Below, piece by piece: positions 52,814-61,496 of a stretch of 64,000 nucleotides of DNA (its first letter is position 1; every line of letters starts with the position of its first letter). The DNA lies in contig NZ_QFGA01000003.1 in assembly GCF_004369205.1 (NCBI RefSeq), forward strand, positions 372,001-436,000. The letters are read 5' to 3'. The position numbers were made by a program, and so were the translations under genes. The notes beneath the pieces were generated by a model that saw nothing but the letters and a program-made list of their open reading frames with translations, was not told the DNA's origin and did not search any database. Origin of the DNA: Pelotomaculum schinkii (lineage in GTDB: Bacteria; Bacillota; Desulfotomaculia; Desulfotomaculales; Pelotomaculaceae).

Positions 52814-53274
52814 ACGGCGACTTGATCGGGGCGGTTGTGCGCTTGCTGGTGGCCTTACCCCTTATCCTCGGCATAGCCTATCTGGTTTTGAAATACGGCC
52901 TTGCCCGGCGTTATGTAGTGACAACAGGAAACCGGCGGATGAAACTGGTAGAACAGCTTCCGCTGGGGCCAAAGACATCCTTGAGCCTGGTTTCGCTGGG
53001 AGGTAAATATTACCTCCTGGCGCACCAGGACAATTCTGTCAGCCTGGTTAAAGAACTGGATGAACTCAAGGAGCCGGAAGAAACAATAGTTGGTGATATT
53101 GTGGAGTTGACCCCACGGACCATTGAAGAGTTTGACCGGCTTCAGAAGCCCGTAGGCGCAGGTGTAACAGGAGATCTTTTTGACGTCTTCAAAGAGAAGT
53201 GCCGGCCCCGGTTAAATAAGTTTAAAAATTTTTTATTGGCAAAACTGGCTGCCAGGAAAAGCTCAGGGGAATAG
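52810..53274 (+). CDS. fliO: flagellar export accessory protein FliO/FliZ
   Basis: 154 residues. One membrane helix (about 8-27) is followed by a cytoplasmic domain with RRMKLVEQLPLGPKTSLSLV and VSLVKELDEL, typical of FliO. It helps FliP ring assembly. ATG overlaps the fliN stop. Confidence 0.88.
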   Translation: MNGDLIGAVVRLLVALPLILGIAYLVLKYGLARRYVVTTGNRRMKLVEQLPLGPKTSLSLVSLGGKYYLLAHQDNSVSLVKELDELKEPEETIVGDIVELTPRTIEEFDRLQKPVGAGVTGDLFDVFKEKCRPRLNKFKNFLLAKLAARKSSGE

Positions 53275-53282
53275 GGAGAAGA

Positions 53283-54035
53283 ATGTTGAAAGTTAAATTC
53301 CCGGTGATTTTGTTATCATTAAGTCTAATATTTATATGTAGCCGGGAAGCTGCGGCGGCGCCCCTGCCTGCTGTCGATCTGAATATTTACCCTTCCGACA
53401 GTCCCGAGCAGGTGGTTGACGGCGTTAAACTCCTGGTATTGTTGACCCTGTTGTCCCTTGCCCCTGCTATTTTGGTCATGATGACTTCTTTTACCAGGAT
53501 TATCATTGTGTTGTCACTGCTGCGCAGCGCCCTGGGGGTACAAATGGCTCCAGCCAACCAGATTATTGTGGGGCTGGCCCTCTTCCTTACCGTTTTTTGT
53601 ATGGCGCCTACATTTAAGCAGATCAACGAGCAGGCTATTGAGCCCTATTTACATAACCAGATCAGCCAGCAGGAAGCTGAGGAACTGGGAGCAGGGCCGT
53701 TGCGTGACTTCATGCTGCGGCAAACCAGGGAAAAAGACCTGGGGCTGTTTATCAATCTGTCCGGGATGGAAAAGCCCGAGAGACCTGAAGATGTTCCTCT
53801 GCATGTGGTAATACCTTCGTTTGTTATTAGTGAACTCAAGACTGCTTTTGAAATAGGGTTCTTGATTTTTATACCCTTTCTGGTTATTGACATGGTAGTA
53901 GCCAGTATCTTGATGTCCATGGGTATGTTTATGCTCCCGCCGGTGATGATCGCCCTGCCCTTTAAACTGCTGCTCTTTGTGATGGTGGATGGCTGGTATC
54001 TGGTGGTTAAATCCCTGATGGAAAGCTTTAGATAA
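53283..54035 (+). CDS. fliP: flagellar export gate protein FliP
   Basis: 250 residues. A signal peptide (about 1-26, ending REAAAAPLP) precedes four membrane helices. Conserved stretches are MMTSFTRIIIVLSLLRSALG, PANQIIVGLALFLTVF, PAFVISELKTAFEIGF-type (PSFVISELKTAFEIGF) and MLPPVMIALPFKLLLFV. It forms the core of the export channel with FliQ and FliR. Confidence 0.97.
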   Translation: MLKVKFPVILLSLSLIFICSREAAAAPLPAVDLNIYPSDSPEQVVDGVKLLVLLTLLSLAPAILVMMTSFTRIIIVLSLLRSALGVQMAPANQIIVGLALFLTVFCMAPTFKQINEQAIEPYLHNQISQQEAEELGAGPLRDFMLRQTREKDLGLFINLSGMEKPERPEDVPLHVVIPSFVISELKTAFEIGFLIFIPFLVIDMVVASILMSMGMFMLPPVMIALPFKLLLFVMVDGWYLVVKSLMESFR

Positions 54036-54077
54036 CAGCCGGCCGACGCCGGCCGGCATCGGTCGGCACTCAAAAAA

Positions 54078-54120
54078 GGAAGCAGGGGGACGGAAGCAGG
54101 GGGACGGTTCTTTTGCTTCC
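54078..54120 (+). repeat. 29-bp palindromic dispersed repeat, copy 3 with partial tandem copy
   Basis: The full unit at 54092-54120 is identical to 9515-9543. A partial copy (GGAAGCAGGGGGAC) lies immediately upstream at 54078-54091. It is inserted between fliP and fliQ, which are adjacent in most genomes. Confidence 0.75.
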
Positions 54121-54171
54121 TGCTCTGGAAACAGCTGTACGGCTGTTCCACGGAGCGAATCCAAAAAATGA

Positions 54172-54217
54172 TATTTTCATGATACGCTGCGCCGCCGGCG
54201 GCGTGGGCAACTACTAC
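54172..54217 (+). repeat. short GC-hairpin repeat, copy 2
   Basis: ATTTTCATGATACG, then a GCGCCGC / GCGGCG hairpin, then CAACTAC, similar to 17657-17702. It lies in the 218-base fliP-fliQ gap with the palindromic repeat. No gene is seen in this gap. Confidence 0.4.
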
Positions 54218-54268
54218 GGAGCGAAAAGCTTAATGCAGGCTATAGGCTGCTGAATGGGGGGTAGATGG

Positions 54269-54538
54269 TTGACCCAGACTTTCGTGATCCACCTGGCCCG
54301 TGAAGCCCTTTTGCTGACTTTGAGCCTGGCCGGCCCGGTGATGGCTACGGCGCTGTTAATCGGCCTGGTGATTAGCGTCCTGCAGGCAACTACTCAGATC
54401 CAGGACCAGATGTTGAACATGGCGCCGAAAATCGTAGGTGTATTTATTGTTCTGCTGGTGCTGGGAGCCTGGATGCTTAACATTGCGATAAACTTTACGA
54501 ACAACATCTTCGCCCAAATCCCGAATATTGTTCGTTAA
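54269..54538 (+). CDS. fliQ: flagellar export gate protein FliQ
   Basis: 89 residues, two membrane helices. The start MTQTFVIHLAREALLL and then LQATTQIQDQMLNMAPKIV are the family signature. TTG at 54269 behind GGGGGG; the ATG at 54254 has no signal and would add residues not typical of FliQ. Confidence 0.95.
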   Translation: MTQTFVIHLAREALLLTLSLAGPVMATALLIGLVISVLQATTQIQDQMLNMAPKIVGVFIVLLVLGAWMLNIAINFTNNIFAQIPNIVR

Positions 54539-54553
54539 CGGGGGATTTAAACG

Positions 54554-55318
54554 GTGCCCGATTTAGGCCAGTTTACCGCTTTCTTATTAGTTTTTTTAAG
54601 AGCGGCCGCCTTCATGATGTCCGGCCCGCTGTACGCGATTAAAGGTATACCGCCGCTTGCAAAAGTGGGATTTTCTCTGGCCCTGGCTACAGTGGTTTTC
54701 CCAATGGTGGAATTAAACACACCCCTGCCCGAAGACAGTTGGGGTTTTGGGTTAGCGGTAATCAGTGAAACCGGAGTCGGTCTGCTTCTTGGTACGGCCG
54801 TTACCATGGTTCTAAACAGCATCAGGATGGCCGGGCAGTTCATAGATTTGCAGATTGGCTATGCCATGGCAACTTTAGTTGACCCTACGAACGGAGCGAC
54901 AAGTACGCTGCTCGCCCAATATCTCCACCTGCTGTCGCTGGTATTTTTTCTAATGCTGGACGGGCATTATACCCTGATTATAGCCCTGGTCAAAAGCTAC
55001 GAACTGGTACCCTTAAGCGCCGCGGGATTTAGCGGTGGCGCAGCCTACATCCTCCTGCAAATATTTTCCGGGGCTTTTACCACCGCCTTGCAGGTCAGCG
55101 CGCCGGTTTTGGCCGTATTGCTGATTGCCGATCTGGGCCTGGGCTTTTTGACCCGTACTACTCCGCAGATAAATGTCTTTTTAACCGGATTCCCCATCAA
55201 AATAGCCGTTGGCCTGTTAACTTTGAGTTTTTTAATTCCGCTATTGGGGACCGTGATCCATGCCATATTGAACGCCATTGAAAGAGATCTGTATTTGCTG
55301 ATGAGAGAGCTGGTATAA
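54554..55318 (+). CDS. fliR: flagellar export gate protein FliR
   Basis: 254 residues, about six membrane helices. Conserved parts are FTAFLLVFLRAAAFMMSGP, GLLLGTAVTMVLNSIRMAGQ and IDLQIGYAMATLVDPTNG. It joins FliP and FliQ in the gate. GTG start behind GGGGGA. It abuts flhB with no spacer. Confidence 0.95.
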   Translation: MPDLGQFTAFLLVFLRAAAFMMSGPLYAIKGIPPLAKVGFSLALATVVFPMVELNTPLPEDSWGFGLAVISETGVGLLLGTAVTMVLNSIRMAGQFIDLQIGYAMATLVDPTNGATSTLLAQYLHLLSLVFFLMLDGHYTLIIALVKSYELVPLSAAGFSGGAAYILLQIFSGAFTTALQVSAPVLAVLLIADLGLGFLTRTTPQINVFLTGFPIKIAVGLLTLSFLIPLLGTVIHAILNAIERDLYLLMRELV

Positions 55319-56395
55319 GTGGCCGATAGCGCACAGGAAAGAACGGAACAGGCAACACCGCGGCGTATCAAAGAAGCGCGCCAAAAAGGGCAGGTATCGA
55401 GGAGCCCCGACTTGACCGGCGCCTTGTGCCTGATGGCTATGGTGGCGCTGGTGTACGCGATTAAGGGTCAGTTTATTTTAGACCTGCAGCGCTACCTGGC
55501 CGGGTATTTCAGCGATGTGGCACATATTCATTTTTATGAAAAAAGCCCGGTATCGCTTCTAAATGACGCGGCAACGTTTTCCTTGAAGCTTCTGGCGCCT
55601 TTTTTCGGGGTGTCCTTACTGGCGGTTATTGCCTCCAGCCTGGTCCAGGTGGGATTCTTATTTTCTCCCGAGGTGCTCAAGCCGAAGGCGGCGCACTTAA
55701 ACCCCATGCCAGGCCTGCAGCGTATGTTTTCCACCCGGAGTTTGGTGGAGCTGGTCAAGTCTGTTCTAAAGTTCGGGATTATCGGCTGCATCACTTACTC
55801 CCTGATCAAGGCCAACCTGGGGGAGCTTTTGCTGGTGCTGAACCGCCCTCCCGGAGGGATTTATCAGACCATCATCGGTTTTATTCTGACGGTGGCCTGG
55901 TGGGGGGCGCTGGCCTATCTGGCCCTGTCTTTGTTTGATTATATGTACCAGCGTTACGATTATAGGAAGAGTTTGAAGATGAGCAAACAAGAGGTAAAGG
56001 AAGAATTCAGGCAAACCGAAGGCGACCAGCAGATCAAGTTCAGACAGCGTGAGATGCGCCGCAGCATGTCCTTGAACAGGATTATCAGTGAAGTGCCCCA
56101 GTCAACCGTGGTGGTAACCAATCCGACTCACCTGGCCGTTGCCCTGCTCTACCGGCAGGGTGAGATGTCCGCGCCCAGGGTGGTGGCCAAAGGCGCCGGC
56201 CGGTTGGCCGAGCAGATCAGGAAAATCGCCCGGGAAAATAAGGTTCCGGTGATGGAAAACAAAGAGCTGGCGCGTTTTCTATACAAAAACGTTGATGTCG
56301 ACCAGGAAATTCCCCTGGAGATTTACCAGGCGGTGGCGCAAATCCTGGCGATGGTCTACCGGCTGAAGGCAAAAGAACACTACCGTGCAATTTAG
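55319..56395 (+). CDS. flhB: flagellar export switch protein FlhB
   Basis: 358 residues. It starts ADSAQERTEQATPRRIKEAR. Four membrane helices (about 30-210) are followed by a cytoplasmic domain with the self-cleaving NPTH motif near 268 (TNPTHLAVAL). Cleavage switches export from hook to filament proteins with FliK. GTG immediately after the fliR stop. Confidence 0.97.
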   Translation: MADSAQERTEQATPRRIKEARQKGQVSRSPDLTGALCLMAMVALVYAIKGQFILDLQRYLAGYFSDVAHIHFYEKSPVSLLNDAATFSLKLLAPFFGVSLLAVIASSLVQVGFLFSPEVLKPKAAHLNPMPGLQRMFSTRSLVELVKSVLKFGIIGCITYSLIKANLGELLLVLNRPPGGIYQTIIGFILTVAWWGALAYLALSLFDYMYQRYDYRKSLKMSKQEVKEEFRQTEGDQQIKFRQREMRRSMSLNRIISEVPQSTVVVTNPTHLAVALLYRQGEMSAPRVVAKGAGRLAEQIRKIARENKVPVMENKELARFLYKNVDVDQEIPLEIYQAVAQILAMVYRLKAKEHYRAI

Positions 56396-56510
56396 TGGTT
56401 GGTGGTTGGTAGTTAGTGGTTGGTGGTTGGAAAAGGGAAGAGTTTGGGATTGAAAAACTCTAAAGAAATGCCCGGATACCTACGGCCAACGACTAACGAC
56501 TTACGACCAA
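56392..56510 (+). repeat. GT-rich imperfect inverted repeat upstream of flhA
   Basis: The left arm (56392-56430) is a run of TGGTTGG / TAGTTAG heptads starting in the flhB stop codon. The right arm (56486-56510) is the A/C-rich partner CCAACGACTAACGACTTACG. The arms could pair over about 25 bp with several mismatches. It looks like a non-coding insertion between genes that are usually adjacent. Confidence 0.55.
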
Positions 56511-56526
56511 TATCGGAGGTTTTGTT

Positions 56527-58611
56527 ATGGCTCCTTCCGCTTCCCTGTCCGAAACGGCCAGGATCTATTTAAAAAAAAGCAGCGACCTGATTGTTGTAGG
56601 TCTGATCATCGGTATCGTCCTTTTGATCATCATCCCGCTTTCGCCCGGATTTCTGGACTTGCTGCTTGTTTCCAGCATGACCCTTGGGTTGATGATCCTT
56701 TTGATCACCATGTTCACCGTTGAGCCCCTGCAATTTTCGGCGTTCCCGACGCTTTTACTGATAACCACCCTGTTCCGCCTGGCGCTGAACATCTCCTCCA
56801 CCCGGCTGATCCTGGGCAACGCAGCAGCCGGCAAGGTGATCGAGGCTTTCGGCCAGTTCGTAGTCGGCGGCAGCTATGTGGTCGGTATGGTGGTATTCGT
56901 CATTATCACCATCATCCAGTTCGTGGTTATCACCAACGGCGCCGGGAGAGTGGCGGAGGTGGCCGCCAGGTTTACCCTGGACGCTATGCCCGGCAAACAG
57001 ATGAGCATTGACGCGGAGTTTAACGCCGGTTTGATTAATGAGTCCCAGGCCCGCGACCGGCGGAAACAGATACAGCGGGAAGCTGATTTTTACGGGGCCA
57101 TGGACGGCGCCAGTAAGTTTGTCCGGGGCGACGCCATAGCCGGGATCGTTATTATCATGATCAATATTCTCGGGGGATTTGTCATCGGTGTAGCCCAGCA
57201 TAACATGTCGATGCTGCAGGCCGTGCAGACCTATACGCTGCTGACCATCGGAGACGGCCTGGTTACCCAGATCCCGGCGCTTCTGATTTCAACCGCGACA
57301 GGCATTTTGGTTACCAGGTCCACTTCCGATTACAGTTTTGGCAAGGAGCTCTCCGGCCAGTTGTTCAGGTTTCCCAATGTGTTTATACTGGCCGCGGCCA
57401 TCCTTTTTATCCTCGGGCTGATCCCGGCCATGCCGAATTTACTGTTTCTTTCCCTGTCCGGGATCATCGGATATACCGCTTACAGCATGATTCAGGAGGA
57501 GAAGAAAAAGACAGCCAGAGAGCAGGAACGAATCGCCGCCCGGCAGGTCCAGGCGCAGAACAAGGAACCGGAAAATGTCTTCACCTATTTTCAGGTGGAT
57601 ACCCTTGAAATCGAGATTGGCTATAACTTGATTCCCCTAACCGATGAGGGCCGGGGCGGCGACCTGCTGCAGCGCCTGGCCGCCGTCAGGCGGCAGTGTG
57701 CCGGGGAAATGGGTATTTACGTCCGGCCGATCCACATCCGGGATAACCTCCAACTAAACCCCGGCACTTATTCGATTAAGCTTCGTGGAATTGAGATAGC
57801 TTCCGGTGAATTGCTGCCGGGCCATTTCCTGGCCATGGATCCGTTGGGCCAGGAAATGGATATCAATGGTATGCCGACCACCGAACCGACATTTGGCCTT
57901 CCCGCCTGGTGGGTGAGCGCAGGTGAGCGGGATCGAGCAGAGTCGGCAGGGTGTACCGTGGTGGATTGTTCCACAGTGTTGGTAACTCATTTGACTGAAA
58001 TCATAAAAACAAACGCTCATGAACTGTTGGGCAGGCAGGAAGTTAAAGAGCTGCTGGATATGGTTAAAGAAAATAACCCGGTGGTGGTGGAAGAGCTGGT
58101 TCCGGACCTGCTAAGCATGGGTGAAGTGCAAAGGGTCCTACAGAACCTGCTCAGGGAAAGAGTCTCCATCAGGGATCTTGCCGGTATCCTGGAAGCCCTG
58201 GCTGACGGGGCAAGGACAAGTAAAGATACCGATTACCTTACGGAATGTGCGCGGCAGGCTCTGGGCAGGACCATTTGCCGTCAATACGCCGGAGTTGATG
58301 CAAAAATCTCGGTGATCACCCTGCACCCAAAACTGGAGCAGACCCTGGCTGATTCCATTGAGCAGACCCAGCTTGGTTCCTATCCTGTCCTGGAACCACA
58401 GGTAGCCAGGCAGGTTTTAAATAAGTTGAAGGAATCATTAGAAAGCCTCACTCTGCGGAGTCTCCCCCCGTTGGTCCTTTGTTCATCGAGGGTGAGACTG
58501 CCTTTCAGAAGGTTTACGGAAAAATATTTACCAAACCTGGCGGTGCTCTCTCTAAATGAGATTACTCCAAATATTGAAGTTGAGGTTGTTGGGACGGTGA
58601 TAATCAATTGA
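56527..58611 (+). CDS. flhA: flagellar export gate protein FlhA
   Basis: 694 residues. About eight membrane helices (20-330) include the FHIPEP-type loop TLFRLALNISSTRLIL and the cytoplasmic loop VVITNGAGRVAEVAARFTLD, then DAMPGKQMSIDAEF. The C-terminal cytoplasmic ring (about 350-690) has IGYNLIPLTDEGRGGDLLQR. It receives chaperone-client complexes. TATCGGAGG precedes the ATG. It overlaps flhF by 4 nt. Confidence 0.97.
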   Translation: MAPSASLSETARIYLKKSSDLIVVGLIIGIVLLIIIPLSPGFLDLLLVSSMTLGLMILLITMFTVEPLQFSAFPTLLLITTLFRLALNISSTRLILGNAAAGKVIEAFGQFVVGGSYVVGMVVFVIITIIQFVVITNGAGRVAEVAARFTLDAMPGKQMSIDAEFNAGLINESQARDRRKQIQREADFYGAMDGASKFVRGDAIAGIVIIMINILGGFVIGVAQHNMSMLQAVQTYTLLTIGDGLVTQIPALLISTATGILVTRSTSDYSFGKELSGQLFRFPNVFILAAAILFILGLIPAMPNLLFLSLSGIIGYTAYSMIQEEKKKTAREQERIAARQVQAQNKEPENVFTYFQVDTLEIEIGYNLIPLTDEGRGGDLLQRLAAVRRQCAGEMGIYVRPIHIRDNLQLNPGTYSIKLRGIEIASGELLPGHFLAMDPLGQEMDINGMPTTEPTFGLPAWWVSAGERDRAESAGCTVVDCSTVLVTHLTEIIKTNAHELLGRQEVKELLDMVKENNPVVVEELVPDLLSMGEVQRVLQNLLRERVSIRDLAGILEALADGARTSKDTDYLTECARQALGRTICRQYAGVDAKISVITLHPKLEQTLADSIEQTQLGSYPVLEPQVARQVLNKLKESLESLTLRSLPPLVLCSSRVRLPFRRFTEKYLPNLAVLSLNEITPNIEVEVVGTVIIN

Positions 58612-59912
58612 AAATTAAACGTTATGTAGTCAGGGAAATGCAGGAGGCCATCAAGTTGATTAAGGAGGATCTGGGTCCCGATGCCTTAATTGTGAGTAGT
58701 TATAAGGTTTTGGCTAAAGGGTTTCTGGGATTTTTTTCACCACGGCTGTTGGAAGTGACTGCGGCGCTGGACGAAAAACCAGAAATTAAATTAAACATGG
58801 ATGTCCCCCCAGTTCCACAAGACGGTGAGACCAGGAATATCGTTCATGAACAAATCGGTCCGTCAAAAGCTCAGGCCGGGACACTCCTTGCCGGTGAACC
58901 TGCGAATAACTCCTCCCGGGTCAGGACTTTGTACCTGGCCACTAGTGAACAAAGAGCAGGTTTAGCGGGTAAAGGTCTTTTGCATGCACAACAAGGAGGA
59001 GTAACCACCGGCCCGTCAGCTGAAAGCTTATTCATTGAAGAGGCCGGTAACCGGCGGGAAAGAGAAACAGGGGGTCTTTTTGACACGATGGTCAGCAATC
59101 ATTTAGGAGCAGATTTTTTTGTCGATTCTGTCCACAGGTGGCGTAAAACGCTTCTGGACATGGATGTGCAGGAAAACATTGTTGAGCGCCTTTTAGAGAA
59201 TGAGCGTCATTTACCAGATACTGATTACCATGATTTGCACATGAATCTATATAAACAAATTGCCAATCTTCTTGCGCCTGCCTATCGTACCAGGGAATCT
59301 GCCAGGGTGATGACTTTCATAGGTCCAGCCGGGGTGGGGAAGACGACAACCCTGGCCAAACTGGCAACCAGGTTCAGCTTAAATGACCATAAAAAAATTG
59401 CCCTGGTGACGGTCAACGCGTACCGGATTGGCGCTGTGGAGCAGCTCAATGCTTATGGGGATTTCCTGGGCATTCCGGTGGACGTGGTAATGACCCCGGC
59501 CGAATTGGCCAAAGTTTTGGCAAGCCATAGCGACAAAGATTACATATTCATTGATACTGTCGGGCGTTCAGCCCGCAATGCAGGGAAGTTACTGGAACTA
59601 AAAGCTTATCTGGACGCTGTTGAAGAGAACCAGGATATTTTCCTGGTGTTGAGTTCAGCTACTAAAAACAGGGATCTTAATAAAATAGCCTGTGAATTTC
59701 AGGTAACCGGTTACTCCAAGTTGATTTTTACAAAAATCGATGAAACTGAAACGTACGGGGCGATTATTAATCTTATTTGCGATTTGGGATTGCCTGTAGC
59801 CTACCTGGCCAACGGGCAGGTCGTACCTGATGATATCATTGAAGCCGGACCGAAAAAAATAGCCAAATTATTGTTGAGGGGAGTCGACCCCGATGAGATT
59901 ATGGACGTCTAG
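58608..59912 (+). CDS. flhF: flagellar biosynthesis GTPase FlhF
   Basis: 434 residues. The N-terminus KIKRYVVREMQEAIKLIKED, then LGPDALIVSSYKV, is the FlhF mark. A variable middle is followed by the SRP-type NG domain with P-loop GPAGVGKTTTLAKLA near 239, VNAYRIGAVEQLNAY and DTVGRSARN. It sets flagellum position and number with FlhG. TTG start overlaps the flhA stop. It overlaps flhG by 20 nt. Confidence 0.95.
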   Translation: MKIKRYVVREMQEAIKLIKEDLGPDALIVSSYKVLAKGFLGFFSPRLLEVTAALDEKPEIKLNMDVPPVPQDGETRNIVHEQIGPSKAQAGTLLAGEPANNSSRVRTLYLATSEQRAGLAGKGLLHAQQGGVTTGPSAESLFIEEAGNRRERETGGLFDTMVSNHLGADFFVDSVHRWRKTLLDMDVQENIVERLLENERHLPDTDYHDLHMNLYKQIANLLAPAYRTRESARVMTFIGPAGVGKTTTLAKLATRFSLNDHKKIALVTVNAYRIGAVEQLNAYGDFLGIPVDVVMTPAELAKVLASHSDKDYIFIDTVGRSARNAGKLLELKAYLDAVEENQDIFLVLSSATKNRDLNKIACEFQVTGYSKLIFTKIDETETYGAIINLICDLGLPVAYLANGQVVPDDIIEAGPKKIAKLLLRGVDPDEIMDV

Positions 59913-60759
59913 AACAGAGCGAAAGGTTTACCCGGAGACGTTTAAAATAAAGGAACAGTTCTCAGCGGCGCCCAGGGCTATTGCTGTGTCAAGCGGTAAA
60001 GGCGGGGTGGGCAAAACCAGCCTCTCGGTTAATTTAGCCCTTTGCCTGGCTAAAATGGGCTGCAGTGTAACCCTTTTTGACGCGGATCTTGGTATGGCCA
60101 ATGTTGAAGTCATGCTGGGGTTGGCGCCCCCCTACAGCCTTTATGACGTGCTTTACGGTGATAAGACCCTTGAAGAAATAATTATGCAGGGTCCCTGGGG
60201 CCTTAACATTATATCCGGCGGGTCCGGTTTTTTGGAATTGGCCAACCTGGACCAGAACCGCCGCCAGCGGCTGATAAGAATGTTGAATCAGTTCAGCAGC
60301 CGGGATGATTTCGTCCTTATTGATACCGGCGCCGGTATCAATAAAAATGTCCTTGGTTTCGTAGCAGCGGCCGGGGAAGTAATCATCGTGGTTACCCCCG
60401 AGCCCACATCGTTAACTGACGCTTATGCCCTGATTAAAGTACTGGCCAATTTTAAGGTGCATTCAAAAGTCCACATGGTGGTAAATCGTTCGTCCGACAG
60501 GCGGGAGGCCGAGCGTACCATGGACAGGCTTCTTATTACCGCCGAACGGTTTCTGAATATAAGGATAAACAGTCTGGGTTGGATCCCGGAAGACAAACTG
60601 GTTTGCCGGGCGATCAAAAACCAGCAGCCCTTTTTCTTAACCGATCCCAACTCACTGGCTTCCCGGAGTGTGACTGGAATTGCGGAACTTCTTACTAATA
60701 CGGCCCGGCCATCGCAAATGGAAGGGTTCTGGGGCAAATTAATGGCTTTATTTGGCTAG
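59893..60759 (+). CDS. flhG: flagellar number regulator FlhG (MinD-like ATPase)
   Basis: 288 residues. Deviant Walker A in AVSSGKGGVGKTSLSVNLA near 34-41, then LFDADLGMANVEVMLGL and FVLIDTGAGI. It stimulates the FlhF GTPase and limits flagellar number. ATG at 59893 behind GAGGGGAGTCGACCCC inside flhF. Confidence 0.95.
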   Translation: MRLWTSRTERKVYPETFKIKEQFSAAPRAIAVSSGKGGVGKTSLSVNLALCLAKMGCSVTLFDADLGMANVEVMLGLAPPYSLYDVLYGDKTLEEIIMQGPWGLNIISGGSGFLELANLDQNRRQRLIRMLNQFSSRDDFVLIDTGAGINKNVLGFVAAAGEVIIVVTPEPTSLTDAYALIKVLANFKVHSKVHMVVNRSSDRREAERTMDRLLITAERFLNIRINSLGWIPEDKLVCRAIKNQQPFFLTDPNSLASRSVTGIAELLTNTARPSQMEGFWGKLMALFG

Positions 60760-60769
60760 GAGGGTGACA

Positions 60770-61453
60770 TTGGCAGTAGAGTTTGAGATTCAGGTAAACC
60801 AGGTCATCTGGGTTACCCGAGCAGAAAGTGGGACGAGGAACCTGTCCCTCTGTCCCGGTGGTCAAGATAATTGGTATGTTTCCAGTGTGCAAGATCGGGA
60901 TAACAAGAATTTCTGTATCTCGATCCCTACCCAGGGACCAAACCCTCTGATTTTGCATGAAGGAGACGCGGCCAAAGTATTATTGATTTCAGAAGCGTCA
61001 AGATTCGAGTTTAAGACATTGGTGATGGGGCGGCGCTACGACAACATCCCACTGTATGTGCTGGCTTTGCCAACAGAGTATAAAAGAATTCAATTAAGGG
61101 ATTTTGTCCGGATACCAATTGTTCTGGAAATGTATTATGCCGAGCTCCCGGAGGACGGGCAGGCGCCGGTTTTTATACCATGCAGCTGTCTTGATTTAAG
61201 TGGCGGCGGGGTCAGGTTGTTGTTTAAAAAGGGGTATAAGACCGGTACCGGGTTGCTCTTAAAATTTACCCTTCCGTTTGGTAATCATGTAGAGGAGGTG
61301 GAAGCTATGGGCAAGGTAGTGCGGTCGTCGCTAATTAAAAGCGTTAACTTATATCACGTTGGTGTCGAGTTTGTGAAAATTAGCCGCAGGCAGCAGGATT
61401 TGGTTGTACGCTTCATACTAACGAAATTGTATGGACAAAATCGTCTCAGATAG
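60770..61453 (+). CDS. PilZ-domain c-di-GMP receptor (YcgR/YpfA-like)
   Basis: 227 residues. The N-terminal YcgR-type beta domain (about 1-100) is followed by a PilZ domain with both ligand motifs: RxxxR as RDFVR near 109 and DxSxxG as DLSGGG near 141. c-di-GMP-bound YcgR proteins slow the motor or stator. TTG at 60770 with TAGGAGGGTGACA upstream. It lies between flhG and fliA, the same operon that starts with a c-di-GMP riboswitch. Confidence 0.93.
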   Translation: MAVEFEIQVNQVIWVTRAESGTRNLSLCPGGQDNWYVSSVQDRDNKNFCISIPTQGPNPLILHEGDAAKVLLISEASRFEFKTLVMGRRYDNIPLYVLALPTEYKRIQLRDFVRIPIVLEMYYAELPEDGQAPVFIPCSCLDLSGGGVRLLFKKGYKTGTGLLLKFTLPFGNHVEEVEAMGKVVRSSLIKSVNLYHVGVEFVKISRRQQDLVVRFILTKLYGQNRLR

Positions 61454-61496
61454 TGTTAATACATATAACCTCCTTAGGGGGAAGAGGGGCTCCAAT

